A DNA stretch of 64,000 nucleotides from Acanthornis magna (taxonomy: Eukaryota > Chordata > Aves > Passeriformes > Acanthizidae). Location: NCBI GenBank assembly GCA_036785705.1, contig JAWUZG010000365.1, positions 616,137-680,136 on the forward strand. The letters are read 5' to 3'. Made by a program: the position numbers and the translations under genes. Below are positions 33,724 through 63,702 of the stretch, piece after piece (the first letter of the stretch is position 1; every line of letters starts with the position of its first letter). A model generated the notes under the pieces. That model was given only the letters and a program-made list of their open reading frames with translations, was not told the DNA's origin and made no database searches.

Positions 33724-33886
33724 AGCCTCCGGCCCCGCGATTGGCGCGGTTATTTCCTGCTCGCCAATGGCAGCTTGAGCTTCTCGTGACGTCACCGGTC
33801 ACCGGGCAGATTCCGGCGGCGCAGGCCGGGAGACGCGACAGTGCCCGAGCGAGCGCGGGGGAAAGGGGGAATCCCTGGGAATTCCC
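33724..33886 (-). promoter_or_regulatory. right MHC class I-like promoter (inverted copy)
   Basis: On minus: kB-like GGGAATTCCC (33877-33886) and GGGATTCCCC (33866-33875), X1-like CCCGGTGACCGGTG near 33793-33806, X2/CRE TGACGTCA (33787-33794), Y-like ATTGG (33764-33768) and CCAAT near 33740. It is an inverted copy of 22146-22330 with the CRE in its perfect form. Confidence 0.65.
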
Positions 33887-33904
33887 GGGATCCCCTCAGG
33901 GACT

Positions 33905-34800
33905 CCCAGAGTGAGCTCTGACACCTCCAGTATGATCCCAGTCACTCCCAATTTCCCACAGCATTGTCGCAGTTCTCCACCACTGATCCCAGTCGCTCCC
34001 ATTTTCCCAGTCAACCCCAGTACCGTTACAGACATTCCCAGTATATCCCAGTTGCCCTCAGCATGTTCGTAGTCATTCCCAGTCACTCTCCGTTGCCCAA
34101 GTGAGCTCCTAGTTATCCCCGTATGTCCCAGTCACTTCCAGCATATCCCACTTGCTTCCAGCATGCACTCAGGCATTCCCAGTTAGTCCCAGTTGCTTCC
34201 AGCACGCACTCAGGCATTCCCAGTTAGTCCCAGTTGCTTCCAGCACGATCCCAGTTGCTCACAGCTGTTCCCACTCATCCTGAGTGTGGTCCCAGTCACC
34301 AGCAGTATGATCCCGGTTGCTCCTAGTATCTCCCAGTTGCCCCCAACATGATCCCAATTGCCCCCAGCATGTTTCCAGTCAATCCCACTATGATCCTAGT
34401 CACCCTCAGTGTGATCCCAGTCTCCCCCAGCATGGGGCCAGCTGTTCTGTTCTCTTTAGTCCCAGTTGCCCCCGGTATAGTCCCAGTCCTTTCCTGTATC
34501 ATCTCAGTCCCTCCCAGCATGGTCCCAGTCAGGCCCAGTTGCCCCCAGTGTAGATTCAGTAACTCCCCCTTGCTCCCAGTTGCCCCCAGCGTGGTCATGG
34601 TTGCTCCCAGTGTGCTTCCAATCACCCCCAGTACGGTTACAGACACTCCCAGTCTATGCAAGTAGCCCTCAGCATGTTTGCAGTCAATTCCAGTCACTCC
34701 CAGTTGCTCCAGCATGGTTCCAGTTGCCCCCACTATGATGCCAGTCACTGCCAGTATGATGTCAGTGTGATCCCAGTACAGCCCAGTCACTCCCAGTGCT
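33905..34800. repeat. CCCAGT(TG/CA)C minisatellite
   Basis: About 900 bp of ~15-30-bp units such as 'cccagttgcccccagcatga' and 'cccagtcactcccagt'. Nearly all G are in CCAG/AGT contexts and C is strongly favoured on plus. Long frames on both strands (up to 198 codons) are repeat artefacts. Confidence 0.88.
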
Positions 34801-34899
34801 GCCTTTCTGGAATCCCGACCCCTCTCTGCGTTCACCCCTCCCGGATCTCCAGGCTCTCCAGAGGAGCCCCAAGGGCTGCAAGTCCCCACCAAGGCCCAG

Positions 34900-35860
34900 T
34901 TTGGATCTGCAGTCCCCAATTTTCCGTGTCCCTCTCCTTTTCCCCGGGCCGGGTTCCGCCCGCCCCCACCGGCTGGGAGCAGCCGAGAGCCCCGCGCTGC
35001 GCATCCCGACCTGCCCCGCCTCCATCCCCGCTCCTTCCGCGAGGTGCGAAGGGTTTGGGGAACGGCGGAGGAGGGATGGAGGGAGGAGGAGCAAGAGGTG
35101 GGATTGGGGAGGAGGAGGAGCCGGAAGAGGGTTGGTGTCCCTCGGAAGACGTGCGACGAGCGGGTGGAACTGGTTGGTTGTCTTGTTATTTGGGTCTTTT
35201 TGAGGGGAGGTTGTTTTTTTATTTTTGTAAGACGTGCCGAGCGGTTTGAAGGTGCTGTGGGTGCGGGAAGCGCTGACTCGAGTCCCCGAGCCCCTCTTCA
35301 CAGCCCCCTACCCTGGTCTTCGCCCCTCCCCAGGGCCCCCAGTGCTGCCCCTTCACGCACTCTCTCCCAGCGCTCGGGGGAGCTGCCGGCGGCTCCGCGG
35401 ACACAGCCGCACCCTGCCCGGCTCACCCTCCGCCAGCAGCATGGTGCAGACGGACACAAATACTATGAGGAGGGTGTTGGCGAACACGGTGCTCATGGTG
35501 GTGCTATCACCGCCCCCGACCCGGTGACAGTGCCGCCAACCCGGAAGTGGATCCGCCACGGCCAAGCGGCCATGCCGCGTTGCCTAGCAACGGCCGGAAG
35601 TGACCACCTGCGCTTCCGGCTGCGAGAGAAGCCGCGGGAAGGGCGAAGGGCGGGGAAGGCGCGGCGGGCGCTGCTCTGATCGGTGGGGTGGGTGCCAGTC
35701 GTGGCGGCGGGCGCTGCTCTGATGAAGGTAGGTGGCTGTCAATGGTGGCGGCGGGTCCCTCCCGCCCAGCGGGGCTAAGGGAGGGTCCCTGTCACGGCGG
35801 CGTGGCGGCGGCAGCTCCCTGGAGTCACGCACATCTGGGCCTGGTGGTACCGCGCTCGGT
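34900..35860 (-). promoter_or_regulatory. CpG island of the TMCO1-like gene
   Basis: CpG-dense block with the TMCO1-like ATG at 35496. Upstream on minus is a perfect RFX X-box, GTTGCCTAGCAAC, at 35579-35591, and ETS-like CCGGAAG sites lie near 35540 and 35594. This is a housekeeping-type promoter; direction beyond the exon was not established. Confidence 0.6.
35427..35496 (-). CDS. TMCO1: TMCO1-like first coding exon only
   Basis: Minus-strand ATG at 35496 encodes MSTVFANTLLIVFVSVCTML then LAEG, with the last codon split by a GTGAGC donor at 35426. This is the luminal/first membrane segment of TMCO1, an ER calcium load-activated channel and translocon-associated protein. As I recall the family, this segment is nearly invariant in vertebrates, and here it carries several substitutions (Val, Asn, Val, Met). 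No second exon ('TWVLVY...' region) was recognised to the left, which is class I-like and minisatellite DNA. It is either a gene with a very long intron or an isolated exon of a partial copy. Confidence 0.7.
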
Positions 35861-35874
35861 GCAGGGCTCGCGGA

Positions 35875-36230
35875 GAGGTTCACAGAACCAATTAGCTTGG
35901 AAAAGACCTCCGTGATCATCCCGAGTCCAACCTGTGATCCAACACCACGATATCAACCAGACCACTCAGTGACACATCCAGTCTTCCCTTAAAGGCCTCC
36001 AGGGACGATGACTCAGTCACCTCCCTGGACAGCCCATTCCAGTGTCTAATCACCCCTAATGTGAAGAAATTTATCCCAATGTCTGGCCTAAGCCTCCCCT
36101 GGTGTGGTTTGACGCTAGAAAGTCTGGGTGTCTGCTCTCCCTGCACCTTGCTGGGATGTGGTGCCTGAATCTGCTTGCCAGGGGAGGTGCACAAGACGTT
36201 TGCTTTCTTCAACATACCCCTTGCAAAAAG
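35875..36230 (-). mobile_element. CR1 fragment
   Basis: Starts 'tcacagaacca' and contains 'agacctccgtgatcatcc', 'agtccaacctg' and 'acagcccattccagtg', the complement of the CR1 3' end and upstream region. Confidence 0.8.
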
Positions 36231-36289
36231 GTTGTCTTGGAGAAACCTTCCTGGTTTCTAAAACTCTGTCCTGGATTCATTTGCCAGTG

Positions 36290-36435
36290 GTGTGAATGGG
36301 AGTGTTCAGGACCAACTTGGACAGGTTTCAGAGCAACTGGTCTAGTGGAAGGTGTCCCTGCCCATGGCAGGGGGGGTGGAACTAGATGTGCTTTAATGTC
36401 CCTTTCAACCCAAACCTATTCTGTGATTCTATCAA
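36290..36435 (+). mobile_element. CR1 3' end fragment
   Basis: Ends with 'tttcaacccaaacctattct' and 'gtgattctat', the CR1 3' terminus. Preceded by 'actggtctagtggaaggtgt'. Confidence 0.85.
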
Positions 36436-36439
36436 TATC

Positions 36440-38270
36440 CTGTTAGTGCATCCCACTAGGAGGCATTTTCTGGAATCAAATATTTAGAAATATTGTTGCC
36501 TGCCCTTTACCAGAGGCTGTTAATGTCCCATACGCTCCTTGTACAGCTAGCAGTGGAGTACATCATTCTGTGATTCACAGGAAATTAAATTTCCCATTGC
36601 TTGTGTGTGTAAAATATTCACACACAAGGAGGGGATGAGACTAAGAAGTGCGTTAATGAGGACAGTGCAATAATAGCAAGGGTTTGGCAGAGAGACTAAT
36701 TAACTTTTATTGAGCCTCCAGTGGCTACACCTGTAGCAGCAGAACTAAACCAAATCCACCCATGGTAATGGGGTGAGGAGACCTGGAAAGCAGAAATACA
36801 GAAAAGGAAACAGGGCAGGCAGGGAAGGGCAGGTTTGTGCCTGTCCTTATGTAACAGAGGAGTTTGCTGTCAGTGACAGTGATGCACTGTGGGATTACAT
36901 GGGCAGAGATGAGTGAAAAACAGGGAGAGGAAAAAACCTCTCGCCCTTAAATTAAAATTTCCGTTCAGCAAGAGGGTGAGGAGCTGTAGTTCATAGAAGA
37001 CAGCACAAGCAGCAAGTATGGGTGTGAGGTCGGACAGCAAACAAGCTCTCCGAGCCTGGGGACAGGCACACGAGGAAAGCAGAGAGCCACATGTGTGCAG
37101 CTGGCTGAGTCACATGTCACTGAGAGGTGCAGCTATGCGCTGGAGGAAAGTCTCAGCACCGTGTCTGGGCACGGAGAATGTCCTGCAACATCAGGGCAGA
37201 ACTGAGAACTGGATGTCAGCACCAGGGGACTCAGAGCCATCAGGGAGCCAGGGATGAAACTGATGATGGTTGTTTCAGTTTGGGATGAGCAGCAGGAAGA
37301 TACTGACAGCTGGTGATGCGGCAGCACTTGTGATATACAGAGAAAATTCTTCCCTGTGAAGATGGTGAGGCACTGGCACATGTTGCCCAGAGAACCTGTG
37401 GATGCCCCACCTCTGGAAGTGTCAAGACCAGGTTGGATGGGGCTTGAAGCAACCTGGTCTAGTGGAAGGTGTTTCTGACCATGGCAGAGGGTTTGGAATG
37501 AGATGATCTTTAAGGTTCCTTCCAACCCAGTCCATTCTGTGATTCTATATTATTTTGTGCCACTTCATGCACTTCCCTGTGCTGTAGGCTGTCCTCCACC
37601 CTCTCTCCCGCTCTTTAGATCTCTCTTTCCTGGCTGTGAGAGGTATCAGCATCTATCAAAGCAGTATTTTGAAATAGTTTCTCTTATACTGCTGTGGGGA
37701 ATGATTCACATGGTATCAGTTATTGATACTGCACGTGGTCTTTTGGCAGAGCCAGGCCAGGAGGAGATGGTCAGAGACAGGAAGCTTTCCTTTCTAGTGT
37801 CTGTGCTTTGAACTGGAGGTCGAGGTGACAACGGGCTCTTCGCAATTTCATCCTGACATTTTGAATAACACCAGGATCTTTATTAGCAAATCCTTTTTTC
37901 AGACAACACATGGCATATTACTCTCAATGGCATTTCCTTTTCAAAAAAGCATTCTGTGCTTTGATCAATGTGTAAAGGACAGTTGAGGGTTGGGTGCAGT
38001 CTGCTTTGATCTACCAGCCTGGGATATGAGAAAAAGGAAGGCATTTTCCTAATACATGGCTCTGGTTGCATTAGTTAGGGGCTGGTGTAATCTACAAATA
38101 TTCTAGATACAGAAGTGGTAATATTTATGGAGGCAACCTTGAAACCAGATTAGAGATCCCAGTAGATTTCATGTACTGCAGTCTCCAAGCTTAAACTGAG
38201 CAAAAGGTTCAGTTGCTCTGCACAGTGTGTTAGCGACCAGCAGGCAGTAGCAGGGTATGTAAAATTCTCA
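36440..38270. other. intergenic, mainly unassigned
   Basis: Holds the CR1 piece at 37370-37545 and an AATAAA-like signal on minus near 36705, which could mark another LTR. No gene was recognised. Confidence 0.4.
37370..37545 (+). mobile_element. CR1 3' end fragment
   Basis: Contains 'ttgcccagagaacctgtgga', 'ccaggttggatggggctt' and the terminal 'ccattctgtgattctat'. Confidence 0.88.
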
Positions 38271-38279
38271 GTTTGGAGG

Positions 38280-38830
38280 AAAGGTGCTGGTGGAGGTTAG
38301 GATTTTTCCTTTTGTTTTTTCTTTCCTCTTCGGGGATTTTGTCCCAGCCGTTGCTGGGAGACAATAACGATCGGTACTTAAGAGAGACAAAAGATGTACC
38401 CATGGGGGAGGAGTGCACCTGGCTGCACTTCTCTTAGCTGAGGGCTTTTCTCTTGGGGAGCAGAGCTATCGAGGAGGGGCAGGTATATCGGTGTATCAGA
38501 GACTTGGCCCGGGGGAAGGGGCTGAGCACAGCTCCTAGGTCTGTCTCTCTGGGCATCGGAAGGGACAGTCGATCTGCTGCTTCCTGCGAGAATTCACTGC
38601 CATCGCTAGAGCCCACTTCTGTAAGATCCCGAGGGTGGGAGGTACAGCAGGTTTGTGTAATCATACTTACTGTTAATGCTGTACTTCTCATGTCGTTTGC
38701 TCTCTGATTAAGTCATAGTAACTTTTGTTATCTTTATTTTTTGTTGGAGAGGTGGGATTTTCTTTGACAGACTGTTGAAAGAATAGGCAAGTGTCAAGTT
38801 TTGTGCGTTAAACATAATTGACACTTCAAG
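38280..38830 (+). mobile_element. diverged ERVL-type solo LTR (candidate)
   Basis: Around 38350-38382 the sequence 'cgttgctgggagacaataac' plus 'gatcggtacttaag' parallels the core promoter of the complete ERVL (23333-23365) in spacing and wording. A T-rich segment like the one ending the ERVL LTR follows at 38715-38770. No internal region is attached. Limits are approximate. It could also supply a promoter for the semaphorin gene 1 kb downstream, which is inference. Confidence 0.45.
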
Positions 38831-39331
38831 TATTTATACTTGGGATTCTAGATTGAAATGATTGGTGTCTCTTATTGCCTATTTGCCATGTTGTGTGTGT
38901 TTTGTTTTTAAGAATACGGTTTTCACCAATGTATTTTGTATCCAAATTAAGCTATGCAGACAGCTGTAGAAATACTACAAGATCAGTGCTATTTTTGGCA
39001 GTATTTGGTTTGCTTTTTCTTCTTACTTCCTTCCTCTCTGCACAGCATCATTTATTTCTCCAGCGAAACAGAAGGCACTCAGCCACACTTCTCTGCAGCT
39101 CTGCAGCCTGTGGAGTGCATGGGCAGTCTCTGTGTGCAGCATCCTGGAAAATGTGCATTCTCTTGAAGTGATCTGCTGAAAAGTATGTATTTGTACAGTT
39201 GTTCCAGCCTCCCTTATTGCACTGCTCTCAAGATCTGAATTGCCTGGTCTCTAATACTCCCTGAGATTTGCATTTCATCTGCCAGAGAAACGCAGTTACC
39301 CAGCGAACCCCGAAAAGCAAGGACACTGAAG

Positions 39332-57963
<18,632 letters not shown>

Positions 57964-60930
57964 GTAAGTGGTGTAAGCATCATGGCAGTCATCTCGTTTT
58001 GTTCTTTCACAAAACTTCTTTGTACCACTTTGTGACCTTGTGACAAGAGACGATTGCTGTGCACAGAGCCAGAGTGTGCATTTGTAACTCACCATGCTGC
58101 AGCAATCACACATTGCCTGCTGCATTTTGGTACGTTTGGTAGGTGGCAAGTTTCTGAAGGTGCATGGACATGGGGGAGGGGCTGGGGGGGCACAGGTGTG
58201 CAGGTCTTCACTTTGTTTCCATGTACAGAAGCTGGAAACGGTGAGGTGTTTTAATAGACCATATTTCAGGTTAGGAGTAATGTAAAAAACCTGACCCTTT
58301 GTTGCTGCTGTAGATTTGTGCAGAAAAATGCCCAGGGCTAAGGAGTGGCGTGTGGTTCTGAGGAAACAGACCTAAGAAAAGAGAGCAGTCTTCTAGCACA
58401 GAGACTCGGAATTCTGTAGCTAGTTGATTTCTGCTGTCCTAAATCTTGCAGGCTCCTCCCTGCTGGATGTGAGAGCAGTTACGTTGCTGCAGCTGTGGGT
58501 GAGGACCCCCGGTGAGGTCCTATCCGCCCAGTCAGGCACCAGCTGCAGCTCCAGCTGGATGGCACAGGACCTGCTGCAGGCTCCAAACCTGGCAGCTGTC
58601 CTCCACCATTCATCAGTCACTTAATTCTGGAGTGGTTTTGTGACAGTAGGAGGATAATCACTGTGTGTAGTTTGTACACGAGTTAGGTTTCTGGCCCTAG
58701 TTCCTCAGACCTTCGATCCATGAATGTGTCTGTCTATGCCTCAAGTCACTTGTAGCATCAGTGAGATTTTCTGGGCTTCATAAGGAAGGATTGCCTCTTT
58801 TGAAGTATCTGGTGTTAATACCAGCATTCAGTAGCTACCTAGTGATCCGTAAGCGCTCTGCAGCTTAGGGATTTAGGAATACTTTGAAACAGCTTTTATT
58901 TTTGTGTGATATTTAATAAAACTTTGCATGTCAGAGTGATCAGCTCAGTGGAACAGAGCTTTATGCCATAATTTTTATGAGCTCATCTTGAATGCTTATT
59001 TATCCTTTCATGCTTACAATAGAAAGAAAGGGCAGAATATGTTTTTGCTAGACAAACGAAAATCAGAATTAAAGACTTCTGTGCTTAGTGTTCCGTAAAC
59101 ATGTTTGTATTATTTTTATATGATACATCACACTGACAACTCACTTATATATGTGTGTGTATATATATATATAATGTGTGTGTATATATATGTATACAGA
59201 GACACACATCAAGTATTTGCGTAATCTGCAAAGAAAGCTTGAAATTACTTGCTTTGACAGGAAGTTTCAGAATATGCCCTGTCATAGAAGATAGTGATAG
59301 ATAGCTCTTCTCCGTCTTTTCACAGAGAAACTTCTCTCAGAGCTTAGAATTGAAATAAAACACCGTTTCCTGCATTGGCACTGTGGAGAGTAACAGTTTG
59401 TGTCTTCTGCAAGTGAAAATTTCCATGTTGCAAATATAATTATTGACACATAAAACTAAACCCTAAAACTGAACTAGCGCTGCCCAGTACATTCCCATGA
59501 AAGCAGAACTACTTTTCAGTGATGCGGAGTGGGAGGTTGGGTCAGGTGCCAGAGTCATGATAACTGTATAATCACAGTACCAGCCAAGCAGGGATTCCTG
59601 CTGCTCCCCAGCCTGAAAACACAAGTTTCTGCCTCCACAGCCCATGGCTACTGAAGTCCTTCACAGAGCTGGTGTTGTTTTATACATCATGGCATCCCAT
59701 AGTAGTAGATTAACCACAGAAGGGTACTAATTACTCTAATGGTGGGTTTTAGACCTCTTTGGAGTCCGAGTCCTTTCTGAGTGCATTTTTCAGTAGTCTC
59801 TAGGTTCTTCCCATAGTATGGGGAGCATGGTGGGCACAATCTATAGCAGAGCCTATAGTAGATCCTCTTAACTCCTGCTTGACTGGAAGGCATGTCTGGG
59901 GTTTTTTTTAATGGTTTGCTCAGCTCACTGCCTGCTCCCTGAACTCTTGGATGTATTTCCATGTATTTCCATCTCCCATGAGCTGGGAAACATGCCGAGA
60001 CGCTACAGCCCAAGCTCAGTATTGCACCATTTCAGCATTATCCAGCAGGGCACTAGAGAGATGAGCAGTGCTCGGTGCACTGTGAAAATCTTCGAGCAGA
60101 ATGGGAAGTTTTCCTAGGAAGTTGTATGTCTCCAACACCATAGACTTCCTTCTGTGACCACTGCAACATAGTCCAGCGCTAATCTAAGTTAAATTTCAGA
60201 ATGGAAGACTGCATTTGAATGGATGTTTGACTGTCTTTCAAACTGTATCTTCCAGCAGTGCCAGCAGGTTCTTTTTTGATCCTGTTTTATCTTGCAGTTT
60301 CCAGTATTGAGAGTTTCCTTGAAAGCTGTTTGCACACTTTATATGCGAGATGGATTCAAAGTAATTTGTGCTTGGTCTTGCAGCTTCCTCTAGAGACTTC
60401 GTCATGATCATTGTATTAAAGAGACTGACATGTTCGGCATTCTCATGGCAGAAGCTCCTTACATCCTTAGTTGAAAAAGCAGTGTTAGTGAGCCCCGAAA
60501 CCTAAACTGAACCCTAAGATACTCTGTCATTTGTTTTCTTGAGGGTATTTATCATGTCAAGACCAAATATCTGCACCTGAACATAGGATTTTTGAAGGAT
60601 GTTTCTGTACTTTAAATCTCTTCTTGGGTGTCTGCTCATCACTTTGTGACCGTACTCATCCTGCTGGAGTCCAGCAGTCTCACTGCAGACAAGACCCAAG
60701 TCCATTTCTGTGCACTGAGATCTGTATGGCTGCAGTACAGGAAAAGCCATTCCATGCTTGGATCCAGCTGATTTGCCTGACAGCTGCAGTAGGGTGCTGA
60801 TAAATCTGCTCGGTATTCTGCTCAGGGTGAAGCCAGCCCACTGCTGAGGTGGGCTGTGCCATTCAGCTTTCTATGCAGAGCGTCTCCAAAAAAGTAGCAG
60901 GTCAGTCGCGGTGGTTTTGAATTATTAAAA
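57964..60930. other. SEMA4D-like intron or flank
   Basis: No following semaphorin exon (end of sema domain, PSI) was recognised. A TA/TG microsatellite lies at 59143-59200. Short frames at 58.05-58.62 kb and 59.46-60.1 kb show no domain. Confidence 0.45.
59143..59200. repeat. (TA)n/(TG)n microsatellite
   Basis: Alternating 'tatatatgtgtgtgtatata' units. Confidence 0.9.
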
Positions 60931-61587
60931 TGCAGATATAGATCCAATATCAATATCCACCTGAGACGGACAAAGACTCTCTAACTTGTTAAGGTTAGAA
61001 AGTGTATGTTTATTTCAGCACCGGAGAGCTGCAGGGATAGCTCCCAAATGTACAGCTCCAAAGTAACAATGCAACATAGAACTTATTTATCTATAACAAA
61101 AATGCATATTTAACATAAGCGCCTCCCATTCCCCGCTTCATATGGAAATTACCAAAAAGTCATTAAACATGCACAGTTCCTGCAATGGAATTGGGTCGGT
61201 GGTTGTTAATTTGAGTCTGAGGGCTGCTTTGGATGAAGTAATATGAGTCTTCCTCAGTGTGACCTTCTTACTTTGTTGATTTTTGACAATACATTTGACC
61301 CTGGAAAACTCCCAATGCTCTCTTCTATTGCTTCTAAGTAGGTTGCATCTGGGCAAAATTTGTAACTGTCTAGGCTCTCCTTTGAACCTCTTTCCTTAAG
61401 ATTATTAATTGTCTATTCTAAGCACAGCTGAGTAAATATCAAATAATCAAAGGGCTACTCTGCATTTAATCATTAATTTCTTTCTAACTGAGTTCTGCAT
61501 CTTTTTCTGTTCTAGTTAATTTTAACAAAAGTAACTTTTATCTAAAATCTCTACACTTAAGTGTCTAAAAGAAAACCCTATGTTTCA
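60931..61587 (-). repeat. 3' LTR of the second class I provirus
   Basis: Starts on minus with TGAAACATAGGG directly after a polypurine tract (AAAAGAGAAGTGGGGAA, plus 61588-61604) and ends near '...ATATCTGCA' at 60931. AATAAA on minus near 61010. The outer border was not confirmed by a duplication. Confidence 0.65.
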
Positions 61588-61625
61588 TTCCCCACTTCTC
61601 TTTTACGATGAGTAAATTCTTTTAC

Positions 61626-62087
61626 TCAATATGGAGACTCCTCCTCATCTATCCATGCTGTATGGCTATTGTCTCTTAAGACTAGGACATACGCTTTGGA
61701 GAGCGATGTTAAAGCGGCTATTTTTCGCAAAATCTTCCAATTCCAAAGAAGCGTCACAACAGATAGGGTTAAACTAATACCTACTAAAAAGAGTAATACA
61801 ACAACAGGATGAATCAAGGCATTTAGTACACCAGTTGCTGTTGGAGACCATCCAAAGAGCACATCCCACCAATGATGAGACAAGTGTCCTTCAAATTGCT
61901 TGAAAACAGTTTGAATTGTTTCCGTGTCATGGTGTATTGTAATTAGAGTCTTTTTCCCTGCTTCTCTAATTTCTTTCAAAATTCCTTGTAATTCTGGGTG
62001 TTTTAGCAGTTGGGTGACTAGTGTTAAGTTCATTCCTATGGGCACTGGCAAGATTTCCTGTACGGTAGTCAGGCTCGCTTTTATATA
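61626..62087 (-). pseudogene. env: env C-terminal part with membrane anchor, after an in-frame stop
   Basis: Same frame as the 536-codon env frame but separated by TAG at 62088-62090. It contains 'HHWWDVLFGWSPTATG' and a hydrophobic anchor ('VVLLFLVGISLTLSVVTLLW') followed by a short tail. Confidence 0.7.
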
Positions 62088-63698
62088 CTAGTGTGATATT
62101 ACAGGTGCCTGATAGGAAAAGTCACATCCTTCAACTTTTGTGAAGTTACAAATGCATAAATTGAATTGAGTCTCATTTACAACCAGGTTGTCTATCATTA
62201 TGGTGGGACATGCTGTCCTGAGACAGACACAACCTTGTCCAGCATACACCAGCTGAGTCATTTGGTTGACTGAATGCACTTCAAAGTTACAAATGCTTTG
62301 ATCTGTATCTAAACAAGTATCTTTGTCTTCTTCTGGGATTCCTTCACATATGTATCTTAACTGCTCTTTCATTGAGCAAGACTCTAGGTTGATGGTTTGC
62401 CATTGTCCTTTATTCTCTTGTGCCCATGTTCTATGTTTAGAGGGGTATAGTACAGTTCCTTCATGATTTAATCCTAGAGGAAGTATTGGATATATCAGGC
62501 TAACTGATGCATTATGAATAGTCAGGACAAAGGCTGTGACTATATTTGTCACGGGGTCATATGTAAAATTGACTAAAACCCACCAAGACTGAAGTTCTTT
62601 TTCAATTTCAGAGGCATCGTCCCAAACAATTTTACGAATTTCAACGGGGAAGATCCCTACTTCACCTTCTCTGATAACTGAAGCAGCTACAGATTGCACC
62701 CATAGTTGTGCTTGAGTGCAGCCAAGGGCTAAGGAAATATTTTTGCTGGCTACACCGAGAGCACTGATTATTACTTCATGGTCTAGCTCTTCCATGGTCT
62801 CCCACTCTGGCAATACTTTGGACAATTTCCAATGATCATTACCTAAAGCCAACAAGGAAGATTGCAATGGCTGCTGTAATTTAACTAAGTCACTCCTCAC
62901 TGTGGCCAATTTGTTAATTAATACTTCTGAATCAATTGCATTTACGACTCCCAATCCTGTCCCCAACAATCCTGTAAGGTCCCTTTTAGTTTTGAAGTTA
63001 TAAGGTATACGGTGTCGGAGCCAATTGCTCCAGTCTGTAGAGGGATTTTTGAGAAACGGGGCACACTCTGGCCGAGTGGCAGATATGTTTACTTGCATCC
63101 CCATTTCTACTCTTTTTAAGGACCATTCTAGGTTAGTTAACAGCTTTTGAAGTCCAGTTTTCTTAATAGCATATGGCCCAATTTTCATAACTGTGGGAAC
63201 TAGGGACTGCCTCTTTTTGGATGCCTGAATCATGGTCTTGACTTTTCTTGGTGCTGGTTTGGTTACTTCACCTTGATTTTCATAGGGCTTTGTACAAACT
63301 TGGGTGAGGTTGAAGTCAATGAAATATGCTCTTTTTGCGTACCCCTCTATTTTAAATCTGAACTCAGGGCACGTACTCAAGCATTTGTCACAACATTCAG
63401 GACCAAGTCGGATGAGTTCCATGGGTGTTTGAGAAGTCTCACGGAACCCATCGTGCACAAAAGCATATTCACAACCCAGAATATTTTTCCCTTCCCATAC
63501 ACTTGCATTTGTAACTCTGAGCATCTTGTTCAGAGCCTTTCGGGAGTGTGGATCATATGCCTTCCCTTGGCATCGGTATACTCCTGTTGCATTGTACCTG
63601 AGTGGTGTTGCCTTGATTCCTGTCACAATAATGACAAGGACTACTAAAATTCTCACTTTACACATTATGTTCATAACACCTACAAGTCCACTATTCAC
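62088..63698 (-). CDS. env: env surface/ectodomain frame, truncated before the anchor
   Basis: 536 codons from ATG at 63698. Leader 'ILVVLVIIVTG' at about residues 17-27; cysteine-rich receptor-subunit-like part ('PECCDKCLSTCPEF'); many Asn-x-Ser/Thr sites; a furin-like KTKR ending at residue 239, followed by a Gly/Leu-rich fusion-peptide-like 'DLTGLLGTGLGVVNAI'; then about 300 residues of ectodomain with late Cys pairs ('GQGCVCLRTACP'). The frame stops at TAG 62088-62090 before the anchor. The canonical gammaretroviral C-x6-CC and immunosuppressive motif were not seen, so this is an unusual avian Env type. If expressed it would be secreted; expression is unknown. Confidence 0.75.
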   Translation of the reverse strand: MNSGLVGVMNIMCKVRILVVLVIIVTGIKATPLRYNATGVYRCQGKAYDPHSRKALNKMLRVTNASVWEGKNILGCEYAFVHDGFRETSQTPMELIRLGPECCDKCLSTCPEFRFKIEGYAKRAYFIDFNLTQVCTKPYENQGEVTKPAPRKVKTMIQASKKRQSLVPTVMKIGPYAIKKTGLQKLLTNLEWSLKRVEMGMQVNISATRPECAPFLKNPSTDWSNWLRHRIPYNFKTKRDLTGLLGTGLGVVNAIDSEVLINKLATVRSDLVKLQQPLQSSLLALGNDHWKLSKVLPEWETMEELDHEVIISALGVASKNISLALGCTQAQLWVQSVAASVIREGEVGIFPVEIRKIVWDDASEIEKELQSWWVLVNFTYDPVTNIVTAFVLTIHNASVSLIYPILPLGLNHEGTVLYPSKHRTWAQENKGQWQTINLESCSMKEQLRYICEGIPEEDKDTCLDTDQSICNFEVHSVNQMTQLVYAGQGCVCLRTACPTIMIDNLVVNETQFNLCICNFTKVEGCDFSYQAPVISH

Positions 63699-63702
63699 TT
63701 TT

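Noticed and set aside
34323..35301. 179-198-codon frames on both strands
   Set aside because: They follow the CCCAGT minisatellite and the CpG island, with no splice pattern or domain.
38453..38707. Plus-strand 84-codon frame as an alternative 5' exon of the semaphorin gene
   Set aside because: It lies in the LTR-like block, has no signal peptide or phase link, and the ATG at 39332 already gives a proper leader.
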